NCBI RefSeq assembly: GCF_018873765.1
Contig: NC_057919.1
Location: forward strand, 68,566,984-68,630,983
Direction: 5' to 3'
Length of the DNA stretch: 64,000 nucleotides
DNA from: Telopea speciosissima
Taxonomy: Eukaryota; Streptophyta; Magnoliopsida; Proteales; Proteaceae
In this document: positions 48,305-56,765 of the stretch, one piece after another
How the letters are laid out: the number at the start of each line of letters is the position of its first letter
Position numbering within the stretch: position 1 is the stretch's first letter
Translations under genes and position numbers: made by a program
The notes under the pieces: generated by a model
Seen by the model: only the letters and a program-made list of their open reading frames with translations
The model's database searches: none
What the model was told of the DNA's origin: nothing

Positions 48305-49313
48305 TTCTTTATATCTTATAATACTTTGTTTTAGCCCGATTTCATGGTTTCCTAGAATTTGATGTGCTTAAAATCACAAAAAAAATTGGAGTCGAGTAAG
48401 CTATCATTACATAGATATGGAATTGATAAAAAAAAATAAAAAAAATTCGGTAATAGAATTGATAAAATTAAATCTCCATGTAATACGTAAAGGCTTGGAG
48501 AAAGTTTTCCATCTCCCACTAAGAAGGACTCACCCACGAATCTATGATCATTATTACTCTCCTACTAGTTGAAGATCCAAAATACCCCTCAAGCCATTAT
48601 AACACCCATCTTACCTATTAATGCCATCTATGAAGGAATTTCTCTTTCAATATAGCATGAGGAAAATTCGATCCTAAAAGCTTTTCATCATGTATGTCTT
48701 TGTAAAATTGGTGTATGACATTTTTTTGGAAAAAGGCTGGACACACTGCCCGCATATCGCAGACTAGTGCCCGTTGTGTCTATCTCTCTCTTCCCTTCTA
48801 TCAAATGACCCTCATTCCTCATCTTGTGCCCTGATTGTTGCCACCTGGTAATTTACCACACGCAAACGATGTGCTTATCCCTTTCTCTTTTTTTATTGAA
48901 AATAATCAATGAGTTTTTAAATGTTGTCTGAAAACTTGAGTTCTTCTAAAAGAGAGGGGAAACAAAATAAAATTGAGGAACATATTTGCTAAAAGGAGAA
49001 ATATATTTTATATGTCATAAAAATCGATATGCCCCAGCCCAGCTTCTTTTCGGAATTTGAAGGTGGAGATCCAAGACCAAAGCCCAACCAAATAAAAGAC
49101 AAAGAAGATGTTCAAGACATCAACATTCAAGAATAGCACGAATTGAGTGGGACCGAAACCATGGGACCCACATGACCAATCATCTGATAAGAATATTTGA
49201 CAATGTTATTGACTATTAAGATTATAGTCAAGCCAACACATGCACCATTTGCGGCTAGAATGTATCATAAGGTTCATACCGATTGATAACTTGAGATTGT
49301 TAAGTATGAGAAT

Positions 49314-49481
49314 TTTTATCTCCTCAAGTATAGTATACCTCAAGTGTACCAAAAAGGTACATCTGACGGTGCACCTTAAAGTACTTTTATTTAAAACACT
49401 CCCCTAAGTGCATGTGTACCGTTAAATATACCTTTTTGATACACTTGATAGTGCAAGTGTACTGTACTTGAGGGGATAAAA
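49314..49481. mobile_element. hairpin MITE, 168 bp
   Basis: The left arm TTTTATCTCCTCAAGTA...CTCAAGTGTACCAAAAAGG is mirrored on the right by CCTTTTTGATACACTTGA...TACTTGAGGGGATAAAA. It is a near-complete palindrome, without a clear target duplication. Non-coding. Confidence 0.7.
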
Positions 49482-49599
49482 GTCCAAAGTATGTGCGTTT
49501 GTTTTGAAAATTAAGGATAATTTACAATTGATAGCACTTGAGAGTTGTATATATACAAGATATGTGTACCAATATGAGGAATTAGGACAAAAGTTTTAA

Positions 49600-49800
49600 A
49601 AATCAAAATTGGATTAATTGAATCAATCGTGATTTTGGTCATTCTAGAGTGGTCGATTCTAGGGTTTTGAGGATCAGATAGTTGAATTTCAGATTTGAGG
49701 GGTCGATTCTAAGGTTTTTGAGGATCAGATAATTGAATTTCAGATTTGAGAAACCGATTCTAAGATTGATTCCAAATGGGAACCGATTCAATCTCTGGTT
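49600..49800. repeat. local tandem duplication, ~57 bp unit
   Basis: GGTCGATTCTA.GG.TTTTGAGGATCAGATA.TTGAATTTCAGATTTGAG occurs twice in a row (about 49650-49700 and 49701-49750). The surrounding text has AATCAAAATTGG wording of the dispersed GATC-rich family. Confidence 0.55.
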
Positions 49801-49974
49801 CCGTGTTTAGAATCTTTGCTACAGACTTTATTTTCTATAAGCTTTCCATCTGAATTGTACATTCTACATCACTGAATGTCCTTATAAGCAACTGTACAAA
49901 GAAATGACTTCAATGATATGATTATCAGTGAAGGAATTCTTTCATCATGACTCACGGAAAACTCTCTTGGATTC

Positions 49975-50217
49975 ATGGTTTTAGTGTACGATATCGAAAC
50001 GGGTATTGGTAACCTGTAAAATCGATATGATATCAATACGGTATCAGTCTGGATCGGCTGTATCAGACAAAATTATCCCTGAATCTCCTTATAAAATGAG
50101 TTTTCTAACCATTTACCCCTTGTCCGTACCGTGCTACAAATAAAGTAATGGCACGGTATCGGTGACTAGTGAAACTAGTATATATTAGGCGATATGATAC
50201 GGATACTTAGAACCATG
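49975..50217. mobile_element. hAT-like insertion of the GATATCGG family, 243 bp
   Basis: A perfect shared CTTGGATTC flanks both sides (49966-49974 and 50218-50226), 8-9 bp as for hAT. The ends are ATGGTTTTAGTGTACG and GGATACTTAGAACCATG. The interior has GATATGATATCAATACGGTATC wording. Non-coding. Confidence 0.7.
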
Positions 50218-50287
50218 CTTGGATTCCATCTATGAGGGATGAGGCATACAAAAACTTGAACCATGCTCCTTAAATGGTATGTGAAAT

Positions 50288-50470
50288 GGATCCAGATCGT
50301 CTATGGCGTAGCTGCCCGTCCTGCCTGTGCTGCATAGACATAGGGCCACGTGCAAAAACCGCCTTACCCCTACTTGGGCAAGATACTCAGACAGGGGTAA
50401 GGTGATCTTTACATGCAGCCCTGTGCCCGCGCAGCATAGATAGGACGGACAACTGCGCCATAGACGATCC
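50288..50470. mobile_element. hairpin MITE, ~183 bp
   Basis: The left arm GATCGTCTATGGCGTAGCTG...CGTCCTGCC...CTTACCCCT pairs with right arm AGGGGTAAGG...AGGACGGACAACTGCGCCATAGACGATCC. The exact boundaries are uncertain by a few bases. An ORF across it (50230-50688, reverse) is a by-product of the palindrome. Confidence 0.7.
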
Positions 50471-50726
50471 AAATTGATGTAAAATATATTACTACGTACA
50501 ACGGTTGTAACTTGAGTATGATTGATCCAATCACCCAATTCTGTTGGCCCTACATTGTAAAGGACTAAAGCAGTGGGACTAATGTATTTAATGGTGGGAA
50601 TTGAGTGCCAAAAGCTATTGTCCCTCCAATAATAGCCTTGTATCTCAGTGACACATGCAAGCAGTGGGTATCCACAACAAATGACCACTGGGAGGTCTTA
50701 TCCAAATCTCAAACACTAGAACCTCC

Positions 50727-51144
50727 TGCTGAAAACGAATATTCTTAAAACGATGCGGAAAAAAAAAAGAGCAATCGAAACAGTAATCATATAAATAATC
50801 TCAAGGATTTATGTGGTTCGATAAGATTGTCTATGTTCATCGTGAGATGAGATATATTTTACTATCAATAGAAAATAAGTTACAATCGTTTATCCTCACA
50901 CCTCTCAGATTTTGTTACAGATAAAGAGAATAGGTTACAGCCACTCGTGCTTACATCACTCAGATTTTGTTACATAGAAAGAACCCTCGCTACATATTTA
51001 TAGTGAAATCCTATACATGAATTTTATCAAAATACTCATATAGTCCTTAAAAAAATTTCCTCTAGACCTATATGGTCTCTTAACAGTCTTTTGAAATCAA
51101 CCCACAAATCAAGCAATGGAATACAAGACATCGTACCCCCAACA
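50727..51144. mobile_element. solo LTR, 418 bp
   Basis: Begins TGCTG and ends CAACA (TG...CA), flanked by a 5-bp duplication CCTCC (50722-50726 and 51145-51149). Copy A has the unoccupied site (AGAACCTCCCAGCC, about 46663), which shows this is a discrete insertion after the segmental duplication. It contains the TTATGTGGTTCGAT wording common in plant LTRs. No internal coding region remains, so it is a solo LTR or a very small TRIM-like element. Orientation is probably reverse. Confidence 0.8.
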
Positions 51145-51239
51145 CCTCCGGACCCAGCCTTGAGTTTGATCAAGATTTGCTGAGGAAAATTCTTGTTCTT
51201 TCTCTGATGACACCAATCTAGATTTGGGTTCTATTCCAA

Positions 51240-51623
51240 CCTTTAAGGTAAGGAAGGGAATAAAAGATAAATTGGCAACTATCTACATCATAAAAAGTTG
51301 TGGTTCCAAGAATATAGACTCATTACAACTATTCGATAACGATAACGATAACTGACACAAGGATCTATTCCCGCTTGAATGAATGATTCAAGGAGACTTA
51401 TAAACCTCTCCAAAGATATAGAAGAATATACATAGAATCTCTCTTATAGAATTGCTGACCACCGAAAGCAAACCAATAATTAAGCAGCTCTTCACCTTTT
51501 CCTTTTGTGTTTGGTATTGGGTCTATGAGGGAGACGATTTAGTATATAAAGGGATGAAGCCTCTCCAGCTTTGCCGTGGCCAAGCAAGTTAATAAAACTC
51601 TGGTTTATAGTTTATTTTTAGGG
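51240..51623 (+). promoter_or_regulatory. promoter of the 88-aa gene (copy B)
   Basis: Contains TATATAAAG at about 51542 in the conserved context GGGAGACGATTTAG. It lies about 80 bp upstream of ATG, as in copy A. Small indels distinguish it from copy A, for example an extra TCTCTTATAGAATTGC at about 51440. Confidence 0.65.
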
Positions 51624-51890
51624 ATGGCACCTCCGGGAGAATATCGTGGTTGGGTTGGGAAGGAAGACATCGCTTTATTGGACGAGTTTGCGCGCAAGCT
51701 GAGGGTCGTGAGGCCTCCTTACCAACACCAACCACTTCATGTTACTCACCCTCAGTTTCCAGCCGCTGTGAAAATTCCCCCAAGAATATCTGAACCAATT
51801 GATGCTAACCAGGCAGCCCAAATGTTTGGTGGAGCTTTGGTTGTTGAGCACCGTGCCAAAATGCTTCCTCGTAATAAGCCTCTTTATTAG
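51624..51890 (+). CDS. small uncharacterised plant protein, copy B (88 aa)
   Basis: An intronless frame from ATG at 51624 to TAG at 51890. It starts MAPPGEYRGWVGKEDIALLD and differs from copy A at about ten residues, plus a two-residue QH insertion in the His/Pro-rich middle (RPPYQHQPLHV). The C-terminal PIDANQAAQMFGG core is unchanged. The upstream frame is also open without an ATG, so this Met is the likely start. Product and location are unknown. Together with copy A it forms a recent tandem pair in the same orientation with conserved promoters. Confidence 0.72.
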   Translation: MAPPGEYRGWVGKEDIALLDEFARKLRVVRPPYQHQPLHVTHPQFPAAVKIPPRISEPIDANQAAQMFGGALVVEHRAKMLPRNKPLY

Positions 51891-52031
51891 TAGACTTTCT
51901 TGTACTCTTAAGATCCGTTTATGTATGCCCCTCTCTTGTATACCATAGTTTGTATTATGTCGTAATAATAATAAGTAAATAAATAAACCATAGTTTGTAT
52001 TATGTCATAGTAATAAGAAGTAAATAAATAA

Positions 52032-52064
<33 letters not shown>

Positions 52065-52191
52065 ATCTTGCCCCAAGTTTGTATTATGTCACATGTGATT
52101 ATGAGAAAAGCTAATATACAACACTAACACAAAACCGAACTCAATATGATAACTATATAACTACTCACACACAATAAGGCTCATATGTGGC
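51891..52191. other. 3' flank of copy-B gene with CT microsatellite
   Basis: Two short direct copies of CCATAGTTTGTATTATGTC followed by AATAAGTAAATAAATAAA, then a (CT)n run at about 52036-52063. Probably 3' UTR and downstream sequence. No other gene is seen. Confidence 0.5.
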
Positions 52192-52199
52192 ATGCAAAC

Positions 52200-52846
52200 T
52201 AAGGGTGTCAATTTTGGACCGGAACCAGTAATTGGACTAAAACCATCCCATTAGGAATCGGAACTGACCCACCCAATAGCTTATTGGTCCGGATCTAGTT
52301 GTAGTGATATATTATTGGTCCGAATCTGGTCTGATCCCCGGAACCATTAGAACCGAAAGAAATGCATACACTTGAGCTTGTCTTGCATCATTTTTTTGGT
52401 TTTAAAATGTTAAAATATGATCTTTGCTATTTTAACATACAGTTAAAGTGACTTTTATTATACAGTACGTTGTTGTTCAATTGCTAATAGAACATGACCC
52501 AAGACTAAGTAGGACACGTGGCCCTTCAAATTCTAGTATTCTACCCCTCTCATATCTGTTGCACATAGAGGACACACACCAGTAGTTAAGGAATTGCTTT
52601 TGAAAGATTCTAGTTTGCTTGAGATTTCTCATTCCAATGGGAAGAATGCTTTACATTTGACTATTCAACAAGGGCATGTTTGGACCCGATTAGGAATCAG
52701 AACCGGACCACACATTAGTTAATGGTCATGGGTCTCAGATTTGGAATCGGTGAACTTATTGGTTCGGATCTGGTCTTGATACCTTAGCACCGGAACCGTT
52801 AAAGAACTAGATTGATAGCCCAAAACCGGACCAGTTGACACCCCTA
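52200..52846. mobile_element. hAT-like non-autonomous element, 647 bp
   Basis: The ends TAAGGGTGTCAA and TTGACACCCCTA are inverted at 11 of 12 positions and flanked by a perfect 8-bp duplication ATGCAAAC (52192-52199 and 52847-52854). The termini match the element at 5054, but the interior differs (CCGGAACCGG-type text). No transposase is encoded. Confidence 0.85.
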
Positions 52847-53022
52847 ATGCAAACCCATGCATGTATCAGTTTTATTTTAAAAACAAAAAACATTTTTTTT
52901 TGATAACGTAAAAACTCATGGCCAAAGGATACATAAATTCAATAATCATGGACCAGAAATAGACCACACCATCTTATTAGTTACTAATTAGGCTTGCGCT
53001 GTGCGTCCTTGTGAGGGAAGTC

Positions 53023-53277
53023 CTAAATCTGTAGCCCTCTGTACTGATAGGCTGCCTTCCCGTTATCTATAACTTTCTCCTGCAGAATGATAAGAACTGC
53101 CGGAGCACGATTACCGGCTTGGGGTCGGAGATTCTTCCCTTTCCGGCCAACTTGCTCGTCCAGGACTTGGAAAGCTTCTCTCACGATCTTCTCCAGATTG
53201 GCTTGACGTGCCTTTCTACTTTTTAAATCTTGGAATGCTTCTTTCCCTATCTTCACAAGATCCACTTGACGTGCCAT
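53023..53277 (-). CDS. possible third member of the small-protein family (84 aa)
   Basis: A reverse-strand frame from ATG at 53277 to TAG at 53023, 84 aa, close to the 86 and 88 aa of the two forward genes. It begins MARQVDLVKIGKEAFQDL, has a repeat-like second copy (ANLEKIVREAFQVLDEQVGR) and ends VIDNGKAAYQYRGLQI. The ending parallels PIDANQAAQMFGG and the LDE..R segment parallels LLDEFARK of the neighbours. The frame is open a little further upstream to another Met, but this Met sits at the start of the similarity. It could be a diverged relative in opposite orientation or a decaying copy. Function unknown. Confidence 0.5.
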   Translation of the reverse strand: MARQVDLVKIGKEAFQDLKSRKARQANLEKIVREAFQVLDEQVGRKGKNLRPQAGNRAPAVLIILQEKVIDNGKAAYQYRGLQI

Positions 53278-53650
53278 TTCAATCTCTATTGGAAACCGAA
53301 CAAAACACAAAACTAATGCAATAATATTTCAACTCAATGTAAGAATCAAGTGGCCGGGGCTCCATTGGATGAAACATCTTTCACGTGTCGAGTTCTTAGG
53401 CCCGAACTGCAAGACTAGCCAAGATGAAAGAATTGAAAAGAATTTAAATTCGTTTCAATCCTACTTAATTATTTAGGAAGTGAACCTGTTCTGTCTTTTT
53501 GAATCTTTGATCATGAGAGTCATGTGTTGTTCGTACCCACCTTACGTAATAGCCATTGACGAAAGCATCAAACATGTCCTTGCTCATCATGCATGCCTCT
53601 CTCTCTTTTGGGGCAAGAGTGGATGTCCTGCTGCAAAGAAACTTAGAAAA
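53278..53650. other. intergenic between small gene and MITE
   Basis: A reverse frame (about 53690-53470) contains MMSKDMFDAFVNGYYV followed by a possible splice donor GTAAGG. I could not confirm that it joins the downstream small gene, and it shows no known domain. CACGTG at about 53383 is a G-box that could serve the reverse-strand gene. Confidence 0.3.
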
Positions 53651-54016
53651 GGGTAAATTACATGTCACCCCTTGGTTTTCAAACAAACTCAAATCACTTC
53701 TTGATTTTTGAAAATACTCATCTGTTCCCCTCTATAGTAACAGTGTTAGTCAACTGTTAATTATTGATGTGAAAGGACTATTTTACCATTGTACTAAAAC
53801 ATTAGAATTAAATTTATAATACTATTCTTCTTTCATCTTCAAGGGTAGTTTAGAGGTTTAAATTTATTTAACTGGCTAACATCATCACTTAACAGCACAA
53901 AACTAACGGTAAGGACTAATTTGTTATATTGGGGTCTAATACAGAGCGTGATTTGCATATTTTAAAAAACCAAAGGGTGATTTGAGTTTCGTTTGAAAAC
54001 CCGTGTAATTTACCCC
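53651..54016. mobile_element. TIR MITE, 366 bp, 8-bp target duplication
   Basis: The ends GGGTAAATTACATG and CGTGTAATTTACCCC pair, and the arms extend through TTTTCAAACAAACTCAAATCAC. A perfect TTAGAAAA duplication flanks it (53643-53650 and 54017-54024). An 8-bp duplication favours hAT, while the longer arms resemble Mutator MITEs. Non-coding. Confidence 0.8.
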
Positions 54017-54126
54017 TTAGAAAAACATATAACAATAACCTATGGACGATCTAAATATTATATTCTCTTTTGTTTTTGTTTTTTTTTTTCTGAAGATGCC
54101 TATTTACTGGACTGGTAGCTATTTGG

Positions 54127-54400
54127 TGGGCTGGCTCTGGGTCAGGCCTAGTATATGGTATAGGGACTTTATGCCAGGCCTGGTCTCACTTAAACTTTGG
54201 AGCAGAAAGTCAGTCTGTGGCCCAGGTCCATGACTGGGCCTGGGGGCCTGGGCCTCTAAGGCTTTGCAGTAATTCGGGCTGGCAATGGGTACCCTTCTGC
54301 CCTGTTATTTGCCTCATCCACGTGTACCCCTACTTTGGAAGGTGATGGAAAAGATTGACTACACTATAAGCAAACAGAGCAACATACTTGGTGTTGATAG
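54127..54400. repeat. segmental duplication copy C, partial
   Basis: Repeats the first ~270 bp of units A and B: GTGGGCTGGCTCTGGGTCAGG, CCTAGTATATGGTATAGGG, TCTCACTTAAACTTTGG, TTCGGGCTGGCAATGGGTACCC and GATGGAAAAGATTGACTAC. It then diverges, with no gene copy following. The same block heads all three units and may have served as the recombination site. Confidence 0.7.
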
Positions 54401-56420
54401 GTCTCAAGGAGAATTGAACTAATGACCTCTTAAATACTTGGTGTTGGTGTTTTCCAGTTGATCTATGTACCACTTGGCGTCAAACTTGACTGAAATTTTA
54501 TGTACAAGTAAACTCCAAGATTCGTCTACTCATGTGTTAAGTTTCAATCCTATCGGATCAGCGCCACCATGTAGAAAAAATAAAAAGCAAGAAAAATCTG
54601 AACATCATCAAGAAGGTGGTCGAAGACTATGAGGTGTGTATGGACATACATGAAATGACATACAAGGGGAAGTTACCAAAGAGAATTGTTTGTATCCTAT
54701 TTCGGTCAAAAGACAGGGCTAATGAAACTGGACAAGAGCAACATAAGCTAAGAGCAGGCATAATGGATGGTTCACTCGAGCGAAGTCGAGAAATTTGAAA
54801 TAAATTGGACGGTTTAATTGGGTCTAGATAAGGTGGTTGTTTTGTAATGACAGGAACGGTTATAGTCGGTCTTTGAAATCTTAATACCGACGGCCATGAT
54901 TAGTTAAGAGTGGAGGTTACAACCATTGGTGGGAACATGGGGTTTAATCAATTATGGAACCATTCAAGTATAAATAAGAGATTTTGAGAAGAGAGAAAGA
55001 CCTTTCGTCCAATCAACAACTTGAATCATTCATCTTTTTTAAGGAGCAGGAGTAAGTTAATTTAGTTTTAGTTCTTAGTTCCTATAGTGTAATCATCCCA
55101 TCCATGGATCATCTTTATGTATCATTTTCTTCATTTCCTCTTATTGTCTTATTGTTAACCTGTATCAATTGAAAGTCCTTGGAGTAATCAAGCCAATAGG
55201 GTGATTCACATTCATTTAGAGAGGCTAGATCGGCATTTATGGTCAAACCACATTTCTTGAGTCCCCATGACTCTGGCATGCTCGCGCATTCAACAACGGT
55301 CACGGGACTGAAATTGTGACAAACAAGAATATACAGTTGTTTATACCTCTTTTTTTTCCGGTCTTGAGACTGTAGGTTGAGATGTGCAAGCGTGCCAAAG
55401 TCATTAAGACTCAAATAAAATTGGCTGAAATAGTGCAATTCATGTTGGCCCATGTCCCATGATATAAATCTAAACTAAAAAAATATCATAAAAATATATT
55501 CAATACTTAAAGCCCAGTCCAATAAAAAATTAATGTCATAAATAGATTTGAGCCAATAAATCAAACAGGTCCAAGCCCAAAGCAAAGTTTACAAATTAAA
55601 AGGGTCGGACTAGGTTGGGTTGAAACCGATCGAACTCCCGACGGGCTCGGACCCTACCCCGTACAGATTTGAGCCAATATTTATCTTGAAGGAAATTTCG
55701 TCACGGACTTCTTGGCGATTTTTAGGTTTAAGAACCCCATCTCTTTGTTGGAGACTTGGAGGAGGGATCAGCTACCTCCTATGATCTGGTTCATCCATGT
55801 AATGGGACCCACCTCTGGAGTGTGAAACCCACGACCCATGGAGGGTTCAGAACATTCCCCCCTAGTCCACTGGACCGTTCAAAAAATGGGACCCAATGAT
55901 ATGGCATATAAAGCCGTGCTTTTTTTTTTTTTTTTGATAATGTAAAGCCGTGCCAAATATAAAGACAGAAAGTCATAATTACCTTTCAAAAATCAAAACT
56001 GGCAATGGCCAACAGCTAACGTTATGCAATTCAGAATTCTACAAGTGATGTAGCGTGGTGTGACGTGACTAGGCTTCGGGCAAGGGGTAAGATAGTCTTT
56101 GCACACCTTGTTGTATCTGATACTGCGCATGCAGCGGGCAGAGTGCTGCACAGGAGTCTTTCCTGTGACGTGACTAGTAATCATTTATGCGGACCGACTC
56201 AACTCCAGCCGTGGCGGGAGCTGGAAGATCAGTCCAGTCAAAAGAGAGGGTTGACAATGAAATGACATAAACACCCCTCATTTTGTTGGATTGGTGGAGG
56301 AGAACCGAATTCCATTTACGTTTATGGTCGATAGACTCAACGACACGTTTTGGAAAGTGACTGATCTACCATTCGTTGCATACTAATGGAGTTACTGACC
56401 AATCATCTTTGTGGCTTTGT
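54401..56420. other. intergenic, no supported gene
   Basis: A 60-codon forward frame at 54616-54798 and others show no conserved feature. TATAAATAAGAG at about 54971 looks like a TATA box, but nothing recognisable follows. GGCTCGGACC-type text near 55600-55660 belongs to the dispersed repeat class. Confidence 0.45.
55909..55953 (-). mobile_element. micro-insertion: retroposon tail with 11-bp target duplication
   Basis: TAAAGCCGTGC occurs at 55909-55919 and 55943-55953. Between them is a 23-bp insert of T(16) followed by GATAATG. On the reverse strand this reads CATTATC then poly-A, as left by target-primed integration of a LINE or SINE that aborted almost at once. Confidence 0.65.
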
Positions 56421-56765
56421 CACCATCAACACCCCCTCGGAGAGAGAGAGAAAGATTAGAGCAGAGTAATCCCACTCGCTGCACACAGACATTAATGTCG
56501 GTTTTATGGAAATAAAATTATTTAGTTTTGGATAAACATAGATTAAATTCATTCAGCCTTGACCCTTGTTTAGTCTCCTAGAATCGAGAATCGAGGATCG
56601 AGAATCATGATCCACCATTGATGAGCGAACTTTCATCCTCTCCTTCTGTGATCTACACATGCCATCTTGTTCTTTAATTTGATCCACTACCATCACCTCT
56701 GGTTTTTTGTTTGGTTTGTTATTGGTTACTAGTTACCACTTCTGGTGAAGAGAAAGTGCAAGATC
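56421..56765 (+). promoter_or_regulatory. SUS promoter and 5' UTR region
   Basis: A GA repeat at about 56441-56452, a short ATCGAGAATC duplication at 56581-56606 and a T/C-rich stretch precede the start codon. No confident TATA box or transcription start is assigned. Confidence 0.35.

Larger units (their letters stand above)
47634..54126. repeat. segmental duplication copy B, expanded by insertions
   Basis: Starts GTGGGCTGGCTCTGGGTCAGG (47634) and follows the order of copy A up to the 88-aa gene at 51624 and its 3' flank at about 52070. It is longer because about 1.75 kb (48770-50530) with several small elements and a solo LTR at 50727 are present only here. The paralogous part ends near 52070; from there to 54126 the sequence has no counterpart in copy A. 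Confidence 0.7.

Noticed and set aside
50230-50688. 152-codon reverse ORF
   Set aside because: It crosses a palindromic MITE (50288-50470) and a duplicated non-coding segment. No motif, and the paralogous part of copy A is not open.
53465-53692. Reverse ORF with MMSKDMFDAFVNGYYV as an extra 5' exon of the small gene at 53023
   Set aside because: A donor (GTAAGG) exists, but the acceptor and phase are weak and the neighbouring paralogues are single-exon. Kept only as an unproven possibility.
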